A program made the translations under genes and the position numbers. Source: RH-AL1 sp964244495 (GTDB lineage Bacteria; Pseudomonadota; Alphaproteobacteria; Rhizobiales; Beijerinckiaceae). Taken from it: 64,000 nt of DNA. Below, one piece after another: positions 16,993 to 24,573 of the stretch. The stretch spans positions 124,001 to 188,000 of the forward strand of contig CAXTIU010000004.1 of the NCBI GenBank assembly GCA_964244495.1, written 5' to 3'. Within the stretch, counting starts at the first letter, position 1. Every line of letters starts with the position of its first letter. Below the pieces are notes generated by a model. The model was not told the DNA's origin and did not search any database. It saw nothing but the letters and a program-made list of their open reading frames with translations.

Positions 16993-17943
16993 CTACGCCG
17001 GCCCGTTCGCCTCCATCTCGCGGTACAGCCCGACAACCCGCTCGAACCACTGGTGCCGGGCCTGCAGGTGCGCCATGCCGGTGCCGCGCTCGGGCAGCTG
17101 CAGGGTCGTTAACAGGTCCTCGATCTCGCGGCGCGCCGACAGCTGCGAGTTCGACAGCGCGCCCGTGCGCATCGCTTCCTCGATCGGGTCGAGCGCGGTC
17201 AGGCCGATCGGGAACAGTTCGCGGAAGATCACGCGGTCGTGCAGGCCCTCCGCCGCGCGGAACTTCAGCTCCAGCGCCATCCGGCCGAGGCTCACCGCGA
17301 TCTGCTTGGCGTTGTTGGACTGTAGCGAGGCGACGCGGTTGCGCACCAGCACCCAGTCGATGATGCCCTGGTCGACGAGGTGGCGCTTGCGCCGCGCCTC
17401 GATGACGAGGTCGGCGTAGTGCGCGACCGCGCCGCGCTTCGCCCGGTCGTGGTGGACGCGCGAGAACACGTCGACGTCGATGTAGGAGTCGTTGACCGGC
17501 GAGACCAGCGTGTCGGCCAGCGAGTGCGCCAGGCGCATCAGGTAGGAGTCGGAGGCCGGGGTGTCGATGATCACGAACTCGTAGGCGTGCTCGACGGCGC
17601 CGATCGCGTCGGCGAAGGCTGTGAACTCCACCGTCTCGTTGTCGCGCACGCTCTCCGAGGTGCCGCGCTCGGGCGCGAAATGGTGCGGCAGCTCGACGTC
17701 CCATGGCGCGCTCTGCGCCCAGGAGCGGCGGTTCTCGAAGAACCGGGTCAGGGTCCGCTGCCGGGTGTCGAGGTCGATCGTGGCGACGCGGAAGCCGATC
17801 TTCATCAGCGCAACGGAAAGGTGGATCGACAACGTCGACTTGCCGGTCCCGCCCTTCTCGTTGCCGACGACGATGACGTGCGCCGACCGCAGGTCCGGCG
17901 TCTCGACGTCAAGATCCTCTTCACCGGTCATGCGTGACGACAT
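16993..17943 (-). CDS. mipZ: MipZ, ParA-type ATPase that positions the division plane
   Basis: MipZ forms a gradient from the ParB-bound poles and blocks FtsZ assembly, in place of MinCD in alphaproteobacteria. The 316-residue protein starts with HVIVVGNEKGGTGKSTLSIHL, a deviant Walker A of the ParA type, followed by DLDTRQRTLTRFFENR. The Walker B region is FVIIDTPASDSYL, and SPVNDSYIDVDVF matches the MipZ signature. Two ATGs are possible, 17943 and 17931; ribosome-site evidence does not separate them. It lies 29 bases downstream of the FAD monooxygenase on the same strand and could be co-transcribed with it. Confidence 0.9.
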   Translation of the reverse strand: MSSRMTGEEDLDVETPDLRSAHVIVVGNEKGGTGKSTLSIHLSVALMKIGFRVATIDLDTRQRTLTRFFENRRSWAQSAPWDVELPHHFAPERGTSESVRDNETVEFTAFADAIGAVEHAYEFVIIDTPASDSYLMRLAHSLADTLVSPVNDSYIDVDVFSRVHHDRAKRGAVAHYADLVIEARRKRHLVDQGIIDWVLVRNRVASLQSNNAKQIAVSLGRMALELKFRAAEGLHDRVIFRELFPIGLTALDPIEEAMRTGALSNSQLSARREIEDLLTTLQLPERGTGMAHLQARHQWFERVVGLYREMEANGPA

Positions 17944-17972
17944 TCCCGCGAACCCGTCCCTAGCCCATCTTT

Positions 17973-19235
17973 TTACACGTAATCCGTCTTCGCGCGCGAT
18001 GTCACGTTCGTTGGTGGCTGAGCGTAGAGCCAGTCGTAGCGGGCGAGCAGCCGGCGCGGTCCAAGCGCCGCCATGGCGGTGTCGCGCGCCAGCGCCGCGG
18101 GGCCGGCGAGATGGTAGATCCGGCCGAGACGGCGCGCCGCATCCTGCACGCGCCGCGCGCGCGCGCAGCGCAGCCTCGAATAGTCCGCCAAGGCGTCCGC
18201 CATCGATCGGGCGCCGGCCACCGCAGTGGCGAGCGCGTCGGCGTCCTCGATCGCCTGGGCCGCGCCCTGGGCGAGGAAGGGCAGGATCGGGTGCGCCGCG
18301 TCGCCGAGTAGCGCGACCGGTCCTGCGTTCCAGGCCGGCAGGGGGCGCCTGTCGGAGAGCGGCCACTTCGTCCATTGTGGGGCGGCGTCGACGAGGCGGC
18401 GGGCGCTCCGGTGCCAGGACGCGAAGCGCTCGCCGATCGTCGCCGCGTCGCCCGGCGCCGACCATCCGTCGTTCGCGGCCGTCGCCTCGCGGATGATCGC
18501 CACGACGTTCACCTGACCGCCCCCGCGCAGCGGATAATGCACGAGGTGCGCGTCGCGGCCGAGCCAGAGGCCGGTCTCCGGAGCCCGGAACAGCGGGTCG
18601 AGGGTGGTGGCCTCGACGGTCGTCCGCCACGCCGTTCGGCCGGTCTCCAGCGGGGCGTCGTCCACGCCGGCGACGAGCCTGGCGCGCACCGCCGAGCGGA
18701 CCCCGTCCGCGCCGATCAGGGCGTCGCCGGAGACGGTACGCGTCAACGCGCCTTGCCTGACCGTCACGGTGACGCCGGCCGCCGAGTCGTCGCCGCTCAC
18801 CGGGTCTTTGCCGGCCGTGACGCCGAAGCCGGCGACGGCCGTCCCGAGATGCAGGCGGACCGCGCTCTCGCCGGCGACCGCCGCGAGCAGCGCTCCCTGG
18901 AGGTCGGCGCGATGGACCACCAGGTAGGGTGCCCCCCATCGGGCCCGCGCGCCGGCGAGCGGCATGAAGGACAATTGCCGCCCGCTCCCCGCCGCGCGCA
19001 CGCGGATGCCCTCGGGCGCGAAGGCGTGGCGCTCCAGGCTGGCGAGCACGCCGAGGCGGTCGAGGATGCGGCCGGCGTTGGGCGACAGCTGGACGCCGGC
19101 CCCCGCCTCCTCCAGCGCGGGCGCGCGTTCGAGCACGGCCACGCTCGCGCCGACCCGCGCCAGGGCCAGCGCGGCCGTCAAGCCGCCGATGCCGGCTCCC
19201 GCGATGAGGACGTGCGGCGTCGCCCCCTGCGCCAC
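17973..19235 (-). CDS. FAD-dependent monooxygenase, UbiH/salicylate-hydroxylase type
   Basis: A 420-residue class A flavoprotein monooxygenase. It has the dinucleotide-binding motif IAGAGIGGLTAALALARVG at the N-terminus, the second FAD motif LIGADGVRSAVR, and the GDAAHPILPFLAQGAAQAIEDA segment that binds the FAD ribityl-phosphate. Such enzymes hydroxylate aromatic rings with NAD(P)H and O2; the substrate here is not evident. The GTG at 19235 is preferred because it lies just before the flavin motif and only seven bases after the stop of the zinc-finger gene. The frame extends to 19565, but that extension overlaps the zinc-finger gene and looks random. Confidence 0.88.
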   Translation of the reverse strand: MAQGATPHVLIAGAGIGGLTAALALARVGASVAVLERAPALEEAGAGVQLSPNAGRILDRLGVLASLERHAFAPEGIRVRAAGSGRQLSFMPLAGARARWGAPYLVVHRADLQGALLAAVAGESAVRLHLGTAVAGFGVTAGKDPVSGDDSAAGVTVTVRQGALTRTVSGDALIGADGVRSAVRARLVAGVDDAPLETGRTAWRTTVEATTLDPLFRAPETGLWLGRDAHLVHYPLRGGGQVNVVAIIREATAANDGWSAPGDAATIGERFASWHRSARRLVDAAPQWTKWPLSDRRPLPAWNAGPVALLGDAAHPILPFLAQGAAQAIEDADALATAVAGARSMADALADYSRLRCARARRVQDAARRLGRIYHLAGPAALARDTAMAALGPRRLLARYDWLYAQPPTNVTSRAKTDYV

Positions 19236-19242
19236 CGCGTTC

Positions 19243-19494
19243 TCAGGCCGCCTGCTCGTCCGGCATGTACAGGCACGCTTCCGGCACGCAGAGCGTCCCG
19301 ATGGAGCCGTCGTGCACGAAGCGCGTGGAGCAGTAGGAGCAGACGATGTCGGTTTCGTTGCCCATGTCGATGAAGATGTGCGGATGGTCGTTCGGCGGCA
19401 GGGCGCCGACGCACATGAACTGGCGCACCGCGATTTTGATCGACGCGTAGCCCGCCGAATTGTGGAAATGCGGTGTGCCGATGTGCTCGACCAT
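19243..19494 (-). CDS. Zinc-finger (CHCC) protein, NDUFS6-like
   Basis: A small 83-residue protein with the zf-CHCC arrangement: HPHIFIDMG followed by VCSYCSTRFVHD. The His and the Cys residues can hold one zinc, as in the complex I accessory subunit NDUFS6 and its alphaproteobacterial homologues. The mature sequence also has a conserved-looking CVGALPPNDHPH turn. It is the first gene of a probable operon with the FAD monooxygenase (seven-base gap) and perhaps mipZ. The N-terminal MVEHIGTPHFHN gives a natural start at ATG 19494. Confidence 0.85.
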   Translation of the reverse strand: MVEHIGTPHFHNSAGYASIKIAVRQFMCVGALPPNDHPHIFIDMGNETDIVCSYCSTRFVHDGSIGTLCVPEACLYMPDEQAA

Positions 19495-19642
19495 GGCCTC
19501 GTCCTTCTTCCGGGTCCCGGAACCGGTCCGGCCACGGTCCTAGATCGAGCGGCCGGATGGCGCAACGGTCTTGGTGCCGCCGCCCGGCGGCCCTTGTTCG
19601 GCGCGGCGTTGCGATGGTACGAGGGGTCAATCGGGAGATCGC

Positions 19643-20437
19643 ATGCTGAGCATGACCGGCGCGGACGGCGTTCGCGTGGCCTACCTCGACGAGGGACCCG
19701 CCGGCGCGGGTCCCGGCGCCTCGCTGCCGCACGGCGGCGCCGAGCCGATCCTGCTGATCCACGGCTTCGCTTCCAGCCATGCGGTCAATTGGGTGTTCCC
19801 GCAATGGGTCAGGACGCTGACCAGCGCGGGGCGCCGCGTGGTCCTTTACGACGTGAGGGGGCACGGGCGCAGCGCCAAGCCCTACGATCCCGCCGATTAC
19901 GCGATCGACGTGCTGGCGCGCGAGGCGCTGGCGCTGCTGGACCACCTCGGACTCGCCCGGGCCGACGTCATGGGCTATTCCATGGGCGCGCGCATCGCCG
20001 CGTTTTCGCAGCGGCTCGCGCCGGAGCGGGTGCGCTCGCTGGTGTTTGGCGGCCTCGGCACCAGCCTCGTGGAAGGCGGCACGCTGCCGATGGGCATCGC
20101 CGACGCGATGGAAGCGCCCTCTCTCGACAGCCTCACCGACGGCAACCAGCGCATGTTCCGGGCCTTCGCCGACGCGACCAAGAGCGACAGGCGCGCGCTC
20201 GCCGCCTGCATCCGCGGGGCGCGCCAACTGATGGAGGTCGCCGAGGTCGCGCGGATCGCCTGTCCGACGCTGGTGGCGGTCGGCACGCACGACGATATCG
20301 CCGGCGACCCCGAGCGCCTCGCCGCCCTGATGCCCCGCGCGCGTGCGCTCCACATCGAGGGGCGCGATCACAACAGGGCGGTGGGCGATCGCGTCTTCAA
20401 GGATGCCGTTCTCGCGTTCCTTCACGAAAGGGAATGA
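19643..20437 (+). CDS. Alpha/beta-fold hydrolase
   Basis: A 264-residue soluble hydrolase with the standard order of motifs: LLIHGFASS (oxyanion hole), DVRGHGRSAKP, the nucleophile elbow MGYSMGARIA with Ser near residue 115, an acidic residue in VGTHDDIAGDP, and a C-terminal EGRDHNRAVGD histidine. The substrate is unknown; the family includes esterases and C-C bond hydrolases. ATG 19643 has GGGAG six bases upstream. Its stop overlaps an ATG (ATGA) that begins an open frame running into cysE, which suggests the two genes form one transcript. Confidence 0.88.
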   Translation: MLSMTGADGVRVAYLDEGPAGAGPGASLPHGGAEPILLIHGFASSHAVNWVFPQWVRTLTSAGRRVVLYDVRGHGRSAKPYDPADYAIDVLAREALALLDHLGLARADVMGYSMGARIAAFSQRLAPERVRSLVFGGLGTSLVEGGTLPMGIADAMEAPSLDSLTDGNQRMFRAFADATKSDRRALAACIRGARQLMEVAEVARIACPTLVAVGTHDDIAGDPERLAALMPRARALHIEGRDHNRAVGDRVFKDAVLAFLHERE

Positions 20438-20529
20438 AAGCCTATATGAAGGTCTCTCTTGGAACGGCTTGCCGTTGCCCGTGCCCCGCGCCGAGCCCGC
20501 CCACGGACGAGGCGCACCGAAGAGCTGAG
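20434..20529 (+). other. In-frame leader ahead of cysE with three clustered Cys codons
   Basis: The cysE frame is open upstream of its likely start back to ATG 20434, which overlaps the hydrolase stop and is preceded by AAAGGGA. It would encode MKAYMKVSLGTACRCPCPAP and more, with three TGC codons in a six-codon stretch. Either it is an N-terminal extension of CysE, or it is non-coding. It might also mark cysteine-dependent translation control, but there is no stop codon separating it from cysE. Confidence 0.3.
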
Positions 20530-21408
20530 ATGGAAGGCCCCATGCACAACCAAGCCGGTGCGAAGGTCGTGGTGTTGAACCCGGTCGATCCCGTCTTTGC
20601 CCGGATCACGGCCGAGGCGCGGGAGATCATCGGGCGCGAGCCGGAGGTCGCCGGCTTCATCTACGCGAGCGTGCTCAACCATTCGTCGCTGGAGAGCGTG
20701 GTGATCCATCGGGTCGCCGCGCGGCTCGGCCATGGGGACGTGCCGGCCGACCTGATCCGGCAGGCGTTTACCGAATTCGTCGCTGCCGATCCCGGCTTCG
20801 CCGAGGCCTTCCACGCCGACCTGCTCGCCGTCGTCGATCGCGACCCCGCTTGCACCCGCGTGATCGAACCGATCCTCTACTTCAAGGGGTTCCACGCGAT
20901 CCAGGCGCATCGGCTCGCCCATGCCCTATGGCACGCCGGCCGGCACGATTTCGCCCTCTACCTCCAGAGCCGGTCGTCGGCCGTGTTCCAGACCGATATC
21001 AATCCCGCCGCCCGGATCGGCAAGGGGATCTTCCTCGACCACGCGACCGGCCTCGTCGTCGGCTCGACCGCGGTGGTCGAGGACAACGTGTCCATCTTGC
21101 AGGACGTGACGCTGGGGGGGACGGGCAAGGACGTCGGCGACCGGCACCCCAAGGTCCGCCACGGCGTGCTGATCGGCGCCGGCGCCAAGATCCTCGGTAA
21201 CATCGAGGTGGGCCATTGCGCCCGCATCGCCGCCGGTTCCGTCGTGCTGCACCCCGTGCCCCACAACAAGACGGTGGCGGGCGTGCCGGCCCGCATCGTG
21301 GGCGAGGCCGGCTGCGCCGAGCCCGCCCTCTCGATGGACCAGGTCCTGGCTGCCAAGCCGCTGATGGAAACCTCCGAAGGCCGGACGATCACGGACCCGC
21401 GCCGTTGA
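20530..21408 (+). CDS. cysE: Serine O-acetyltransferase
   Basis: CysE makes O-acetylserine from serine and acetyl-CoA, the first step of cysteine synthesis. The 292-residue protein has the helical N-terminal half (EPEVAGFIYASVLNHSSLE). It then has a left-handed beta-helix of hexapeptide repeats with DINPAARIGKGIFLDHATGLVVG, where His and Asp form the active site. The signature VTLGGTGKDVGDRHPKV and the C-terminal NKTVAGVPARIVG coil complete the family pattern. Start choice is open: ATG 20530, ATG 20542 (preceded by GGAAGG) or a longer form from 20434. It is transcribed in the same direction as the hydrolase before it. Confidence 0.93.
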   Translation: MEGPMHNQAGAKVVVLNPVDPVFARITAEAREIIGREPEVAGFIYASVLNHSSLESVVIHRVAARLGHGDVPADLIRQAFTEFVAADPGFAEAFHADLLAVVDRDPACTRVIEPILYFKGFHAIQAHRLAHALWHAGRHDFALYLQSRSSAVFQTDINPAARIGKGIFLDHATGLVVGSTAVVEDNVSILQDVTLGGTGKDVGDRHPKVRHGVLIGAGAKILGNIEVGHCARIAAGSVVLHPVPHNKTVAGVPARIVGEAGCAEPALSMDQVLAAKPLMETSEGRTITDPRR

Positions 21409-21555
21409 CGCATTCCGCGCTGGCGCGTCAGGTCTTCGAAGCGCCGCGTTTCCGAGGTGCGTTGCGCGGCGGCCCGCGGGACGGAACGCCGCCGCGGCGC
21501 CGCCCGTCTCCCGTGCCGCCCTCCGCCCTTATGCCGCCTTCTTGGAGAACACGCG

Positions 21556-21951
21556 TTGGATAAGACCGAGATGCACAAGTTGCAGGGTTTCCTGCGCCAG
21601 TCCTTCGGCAACGAAGGCATTCGGGTCACCCCCGCCCGGAAGAACCCCGACAACGCCGACGTCCACCTCGGGCAGAGCGCGATCGGCTCGATCCTCGTCG
21701 ACGACGAGGACGGCGACCGTTCCTTCGCCTTCGACATGAAAATCCCCGTCGAGCGGCCGGTGCTGCAGGAGTACCTGCGGCGCTTGTTCGAGAACGAGAA
21801 GCTCAAGATCGTGCCGCGCGCCAAGAAGAATGACTCGGTCGAGTTGAACCTCGGCGAGGACTTCCTCGGGGTGATCTCGGCCGACGATCCGAAGGGCAGG
21901 AGTTACACCCTGCAGATGGCGATCCTGGATTTCGACCTCGAGGACTTCTGA
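21556..21951 (+). CDS. DUF3126 protein with two tandem domains
   Basis: DUF3126 proteins are short (about 70 residues) conserved alphaproteobacterial proteins of unknown role. This 131-residue protein carries the pattern twice. The first copy has LQGFLRQSFGNEGIRVTPARK, a HLGQSAIGSILVDDEDGDRSF strand pair and FDMKIP. The second has LQEYLRRLFENEKLKIVPRAK, NLGEDFLGVISADDPKGRSY and LQMAILDFDLED. The likely start is TTG 21556 (LDKTEMHKL), with GGAG nine bases upstream and an opening usual for the family. ATG 21571 is the alternative. The second copy keeps the typical C-terminus. Confidence 0.82.
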   Translation: MDKTEMHKLQGFLRQSFGNEGIRVTPARKNPDNADVHLGQSAIGSILVDDEDGDRSFAFDMKIPVERPVLQEYLRRLFENEKLKIVPRAKKNDSVELNLGEDFLGVISADDPKGRSYTLQMAILDFDLEDF

Positions 21952-21967
21952 GCCTCGAAGGCCGTTT

Positions 21968-22603
21968 CTACAGGCCGCCTTGGATGAGCCGGAGGTAAGG
22001 GCGCGATCGGCCCGGTATCCCGGCGGGAACGGCCATGCCCGGCCCGGTTGGGATACGTCCGGCGTCGCGCCCGCCTGTGATGGCGCGGGGTGCGGCGAAG
22101 GAGTCGCCGCACTCGTCCTTGATGACGCGCAGCGAACGCAGCGTCAGCGGCTCGGCCGGCAGGTGGCCGAGCCAGGCCGGCTGCGTCGTCGCCTTGATCA
22201 GGCCCAGCACGCGGGAATGCGTCTTTCCGTAGTGGCGCAGCGGAAGGAACAGCAGTTCGATCGTGCAGTCCTCCCGGCCTTGCGGCGCCATGGTGGCCCC
22301 GGCCACGACCGCGCAGCCCCCGTCGACGACGGTGAGGAGCACGGCGGCGATGTTGCGCCGTTCCGCCGGCTGCCAGATGTCGAGGGAGGAGCGGCCTTTC
22401 TGCTCCGCGTCCAACAGCGCGTTGACCCGCGTGCCGGCGAGGCGGAACGGGTAGCGGCCGGCGTCGTCGACGTCGAGCATGAACGTGTCGGCGAGTACCG
22501 TGCGGATCGCGGCGGGGTCGATGTCGCACCGCTGCGGCGCGCTTCGTTCGCCGCGCAGGCTGTTCCAGTAGGCGTAGAGTTCACGCGACGCCGGATGTTT
22601 CAT
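21968..22603 (-). CDS. PAS domain-containing protein (PAS_5 family)
   Basis: A 211-residue soluble protein of the alphaproteobacterial PAS_5 family. It opens with ELYAYWNSLRGERSAPQRCDIDPAAI and has a PAS-like core FMLDVDDAGRYPFRLAGTRV, DIWQPAERRNI and ELLFLPLRHYGK. Members often act in stress or nitrogen-related regulation, but no output domain is present and the ligand is unknown. ATG 22603 begins MKHPASRELYAYW, typical of the family. It converges on the DUF3126 gene with a 16-base gap, and is divergent from the TPR gene across about 270 bases. Confidence 0.85.
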   Translation of the reverse strand: MKHPASRELYAYWNSLRGERSAPQRCDIDPAAIRTVLADTFMLDVDDAGRYPFRLAGTRVNALLDAEQKGRSSLDIWQPAERRNIAAVLLTVVDGGCAVVAGATMAPQGREDCTIELLFLPLRHYGKTHSRVLGLIKATTQPAWLGHLPAEPLTLRSLRVIKDECGDSFAAPRAITGGRDAGRIPTGPGMAVPAGIPGRSRPYLRLIQGGL

Positions 22604-22875
22604 CTTGGCTCCATGAAAGGGTCACTTGACCCGGTGTCCCGCGTTGCGCGGGAAACGGATCGAAACGACACCCTTCCTCATCGAGAATGTGCGATTGGGG
22701 ATGAAAAGGGCAGCGTCTGTGCCACGGGCGGGTGCGACCGGCATGTGCTGGACGAGCGTGCGAGCCCTGCGCTAGGCTGGCACGCGCGCGAGGACGCGGT
22801 TCGCCGAAACCTCCGCCCGCGTCGGGTCCGCCACGCGAGGGGTTTCCGCGTGCGGCCCATTCCCGGAGATGCTTC

Positions 22876-24522
22876 ATGCGAGCCGTTCTTTGGTCCGCCA
22901 CCCTCGCCTCGGCGATCACGGGCCTGTCGGTCGGCGCCTTGGCGGTTTCGGCCGCGCGTCCGCAGGCATGGGCGGCGACGGCCCACATCTGCGCGGCGCC
23001 GCACGTGGCCGATACCGGGGCAAGCAAGGCCGGTCCGGACGGCTATGGCGTCGTGCGTTTCGCCAACAGCTGCGCGGCCGCCGTGCAGCCGATGCTGGAG
23101 GCCCAGGTCGCCAAGCTTCATTCCTTCGAGTCCGACACGGACACCTGGGTGACGATCGCCCGCCGTGACCCCGGCTGCGCGATCGCCTGGTGGGGGGCGG
23201 CGATGAGCGCGCGGGGTAACCCGCTCGGCGGCACGCTCGACGCCGGTTCGCTCGCGCGGGGTCGCGGCCTGATCGACCATGCGCTGGCGGCGAGGACGGT
23301 GAGCGCTCGCGAGCGGGGCCTCGTCGAGGCGATGGACGTTTACTACCGGCCCTACGGTGACCAGATCGCCCGCGCCCGCGCCTACGCCGACCGGATGGAC
23401 GCGGTGCGCGCCGCCAACCCCGACGATCCTGACATCGCCGCGCTCGACGGCCTCGCGATCATCGAGGGCGTCGACCTCGACGACAAGACCTATGCCCGGC
23501 AGAAACGGGCCGGGGCGATCCTCCAAGCGGTGATGGAAGCGCATCCCGAGAACCCCGGCGCGCCGCACTACCTCATCCACGCCTACGACTACGCCGCGTT
23601 GGCCCCGCTCGCCGTTCGTGCCGCCGAGGTGTACCCGACGCTGGCGACCGGCTCGCCCCACGCCCAGCACATGCCCTCCCACATCTGGAGCATGCTCGGC
23701 GCATGGGATAAGTCGATCGACGCCAACCGGCGCTCGAACCTCATCGCCGATCCGTCCTCGCACCACGATCCGGTCAAGGGCGACATCGTCTACGAGCACG
23801 CCTTCGACTTCATCGACTACGCTCGGCTGCAGCTCGGCGAGGACCGGCACGTCGGCGCCGACCTCGCCGCCGCGAGGGCCGGGGACGGCATGCCCACCGT
23901 CATCGTGGCGCGTTACGCGCTGGAGCGGGGCGACTGGGCCGACGCCGTCAAGGTGCCCGTCTCCACCAAGGACCCGTTCGACGCCACCCTGGCGCGTTTC
24001 GCCCGTGCCTACGGCGCCGCGCGCCTGGGCGACGCCGTGCTGGCCGCGACCGAGATCAAGGCCTTACGCGCGACGCGGGAACCCGTCGTGACGGCCACCA
24101 GCGAGTACTGGGGCGTGTTCGTCGACATCTACGCCAAGACCGCGCAGGCGTGGGCGCTCAAGGCGCAAGGCCGCGATGCCGAGGCTTTGAGCCTGATGGC
24201 GGAGGCGGCGGCGCAGGACGATCGCCACGAGAAGCACATCTACCTCGAGAACAAGATCCTGCCGATGCGTGAATCGCTCGGCGACATGGAACTGGCGCTC
24301 GGCCATCAGCGCGAGGCGCTCGCCGCCTATGAGACGTCCTTGAGGCTGGCGCCGAACCGTTACCGCTCCTTCCTCGGCGCGGCCGAGGCGTCGAGGGCGA
24401 TCGGCGACAAGGCGGGCGCGCGCGGCTGGTGGGAAAAAGTCGTCGCTTTGTCGCGGGAAGGCGATAAGACGAGACCGGGCGTCGCCGAGGCTGTGGCGGC
24501 ACTCGCGGCCGGCAACGGCTAG
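22876..24522 (+). CDS. Periplasmic tetratricopeptide-repeat protein
   Basis: A 548-residue exported protein (signal peptide about residues 1-34 ending AWA). The remainder is helical repeats: an early segment with CAIAWWGAAMS, the central ALDGLAIIEGVDLDD and HYLIHAYDYA...HMPSHIWSMLGAWDKSI, and clear TPR units near the C-terminus (MELALGHQREALAAYETSLRLAPN). The HMPSHIW segment recurs in a widespread family of unannotated TPR proteins. It probably acts as a binding scaffold in the periplasm; the partner is unknown. ATG 22876 has GGAG about eight bases upstream. Confidence 0.8.
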   Translation: MRAVLWSATLASAITGLSVGALAVSAARPQAWAATAHICAAPHVADTGASKAGPDGYGVVRFANSCAAAVQPMLEAQVAKLHSFESDTDTWVTIARRDPGCAIAWWGAAMSARGNPLGGTLDAGSLARGRGLIDHALAARTVSARERGLVEAMDVYYRPYGDQIARARAYADRMDAVRAANPDDPDIAALDGLAIIEGVDLDDKTYARQKRAGAILQAVMEAHPENPGAPHYLIHAYDYAALAPLAVRAAEVYPTLATGSPHAQHMPSHIWSMLGAWDKSIDANRRSNLIADPSSHHDPVKGDIVYEHAFDFIDYARLQLGEDRHVGADLAAARAGDGMPTVIVARYALERGDWADAVKVPVSTKDPFDATLARFARAYGAARLGDAVLAATEIKALRATREPVVTATSEYWGVFVDIYAKTAQAWALKAQGRDAEALSLMAEAAAQDDRHEKHIYLENKILPMRESLGDMELALGHQREALAAYETSLRLAPNRYRSFLGAAEASRAIGDKAGARGWWEKVVALSREGDKTRPGVAEAVAALAAGNG

Positions 24523-24573
24523 CATCCTTCCGGTCGCGAGGCGCGGCATGTTCGATCCCGCGTCGGTGACCGC

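Noticed and set aside
19236..19565. N-terminal extension of the FAD monooxygenase to 19565
   Set aside because: The extra residues overlap the zinc-finger gene and do not resemble a flavoprotein; the GTG at 19235 sits just before the flavin-binding motif.
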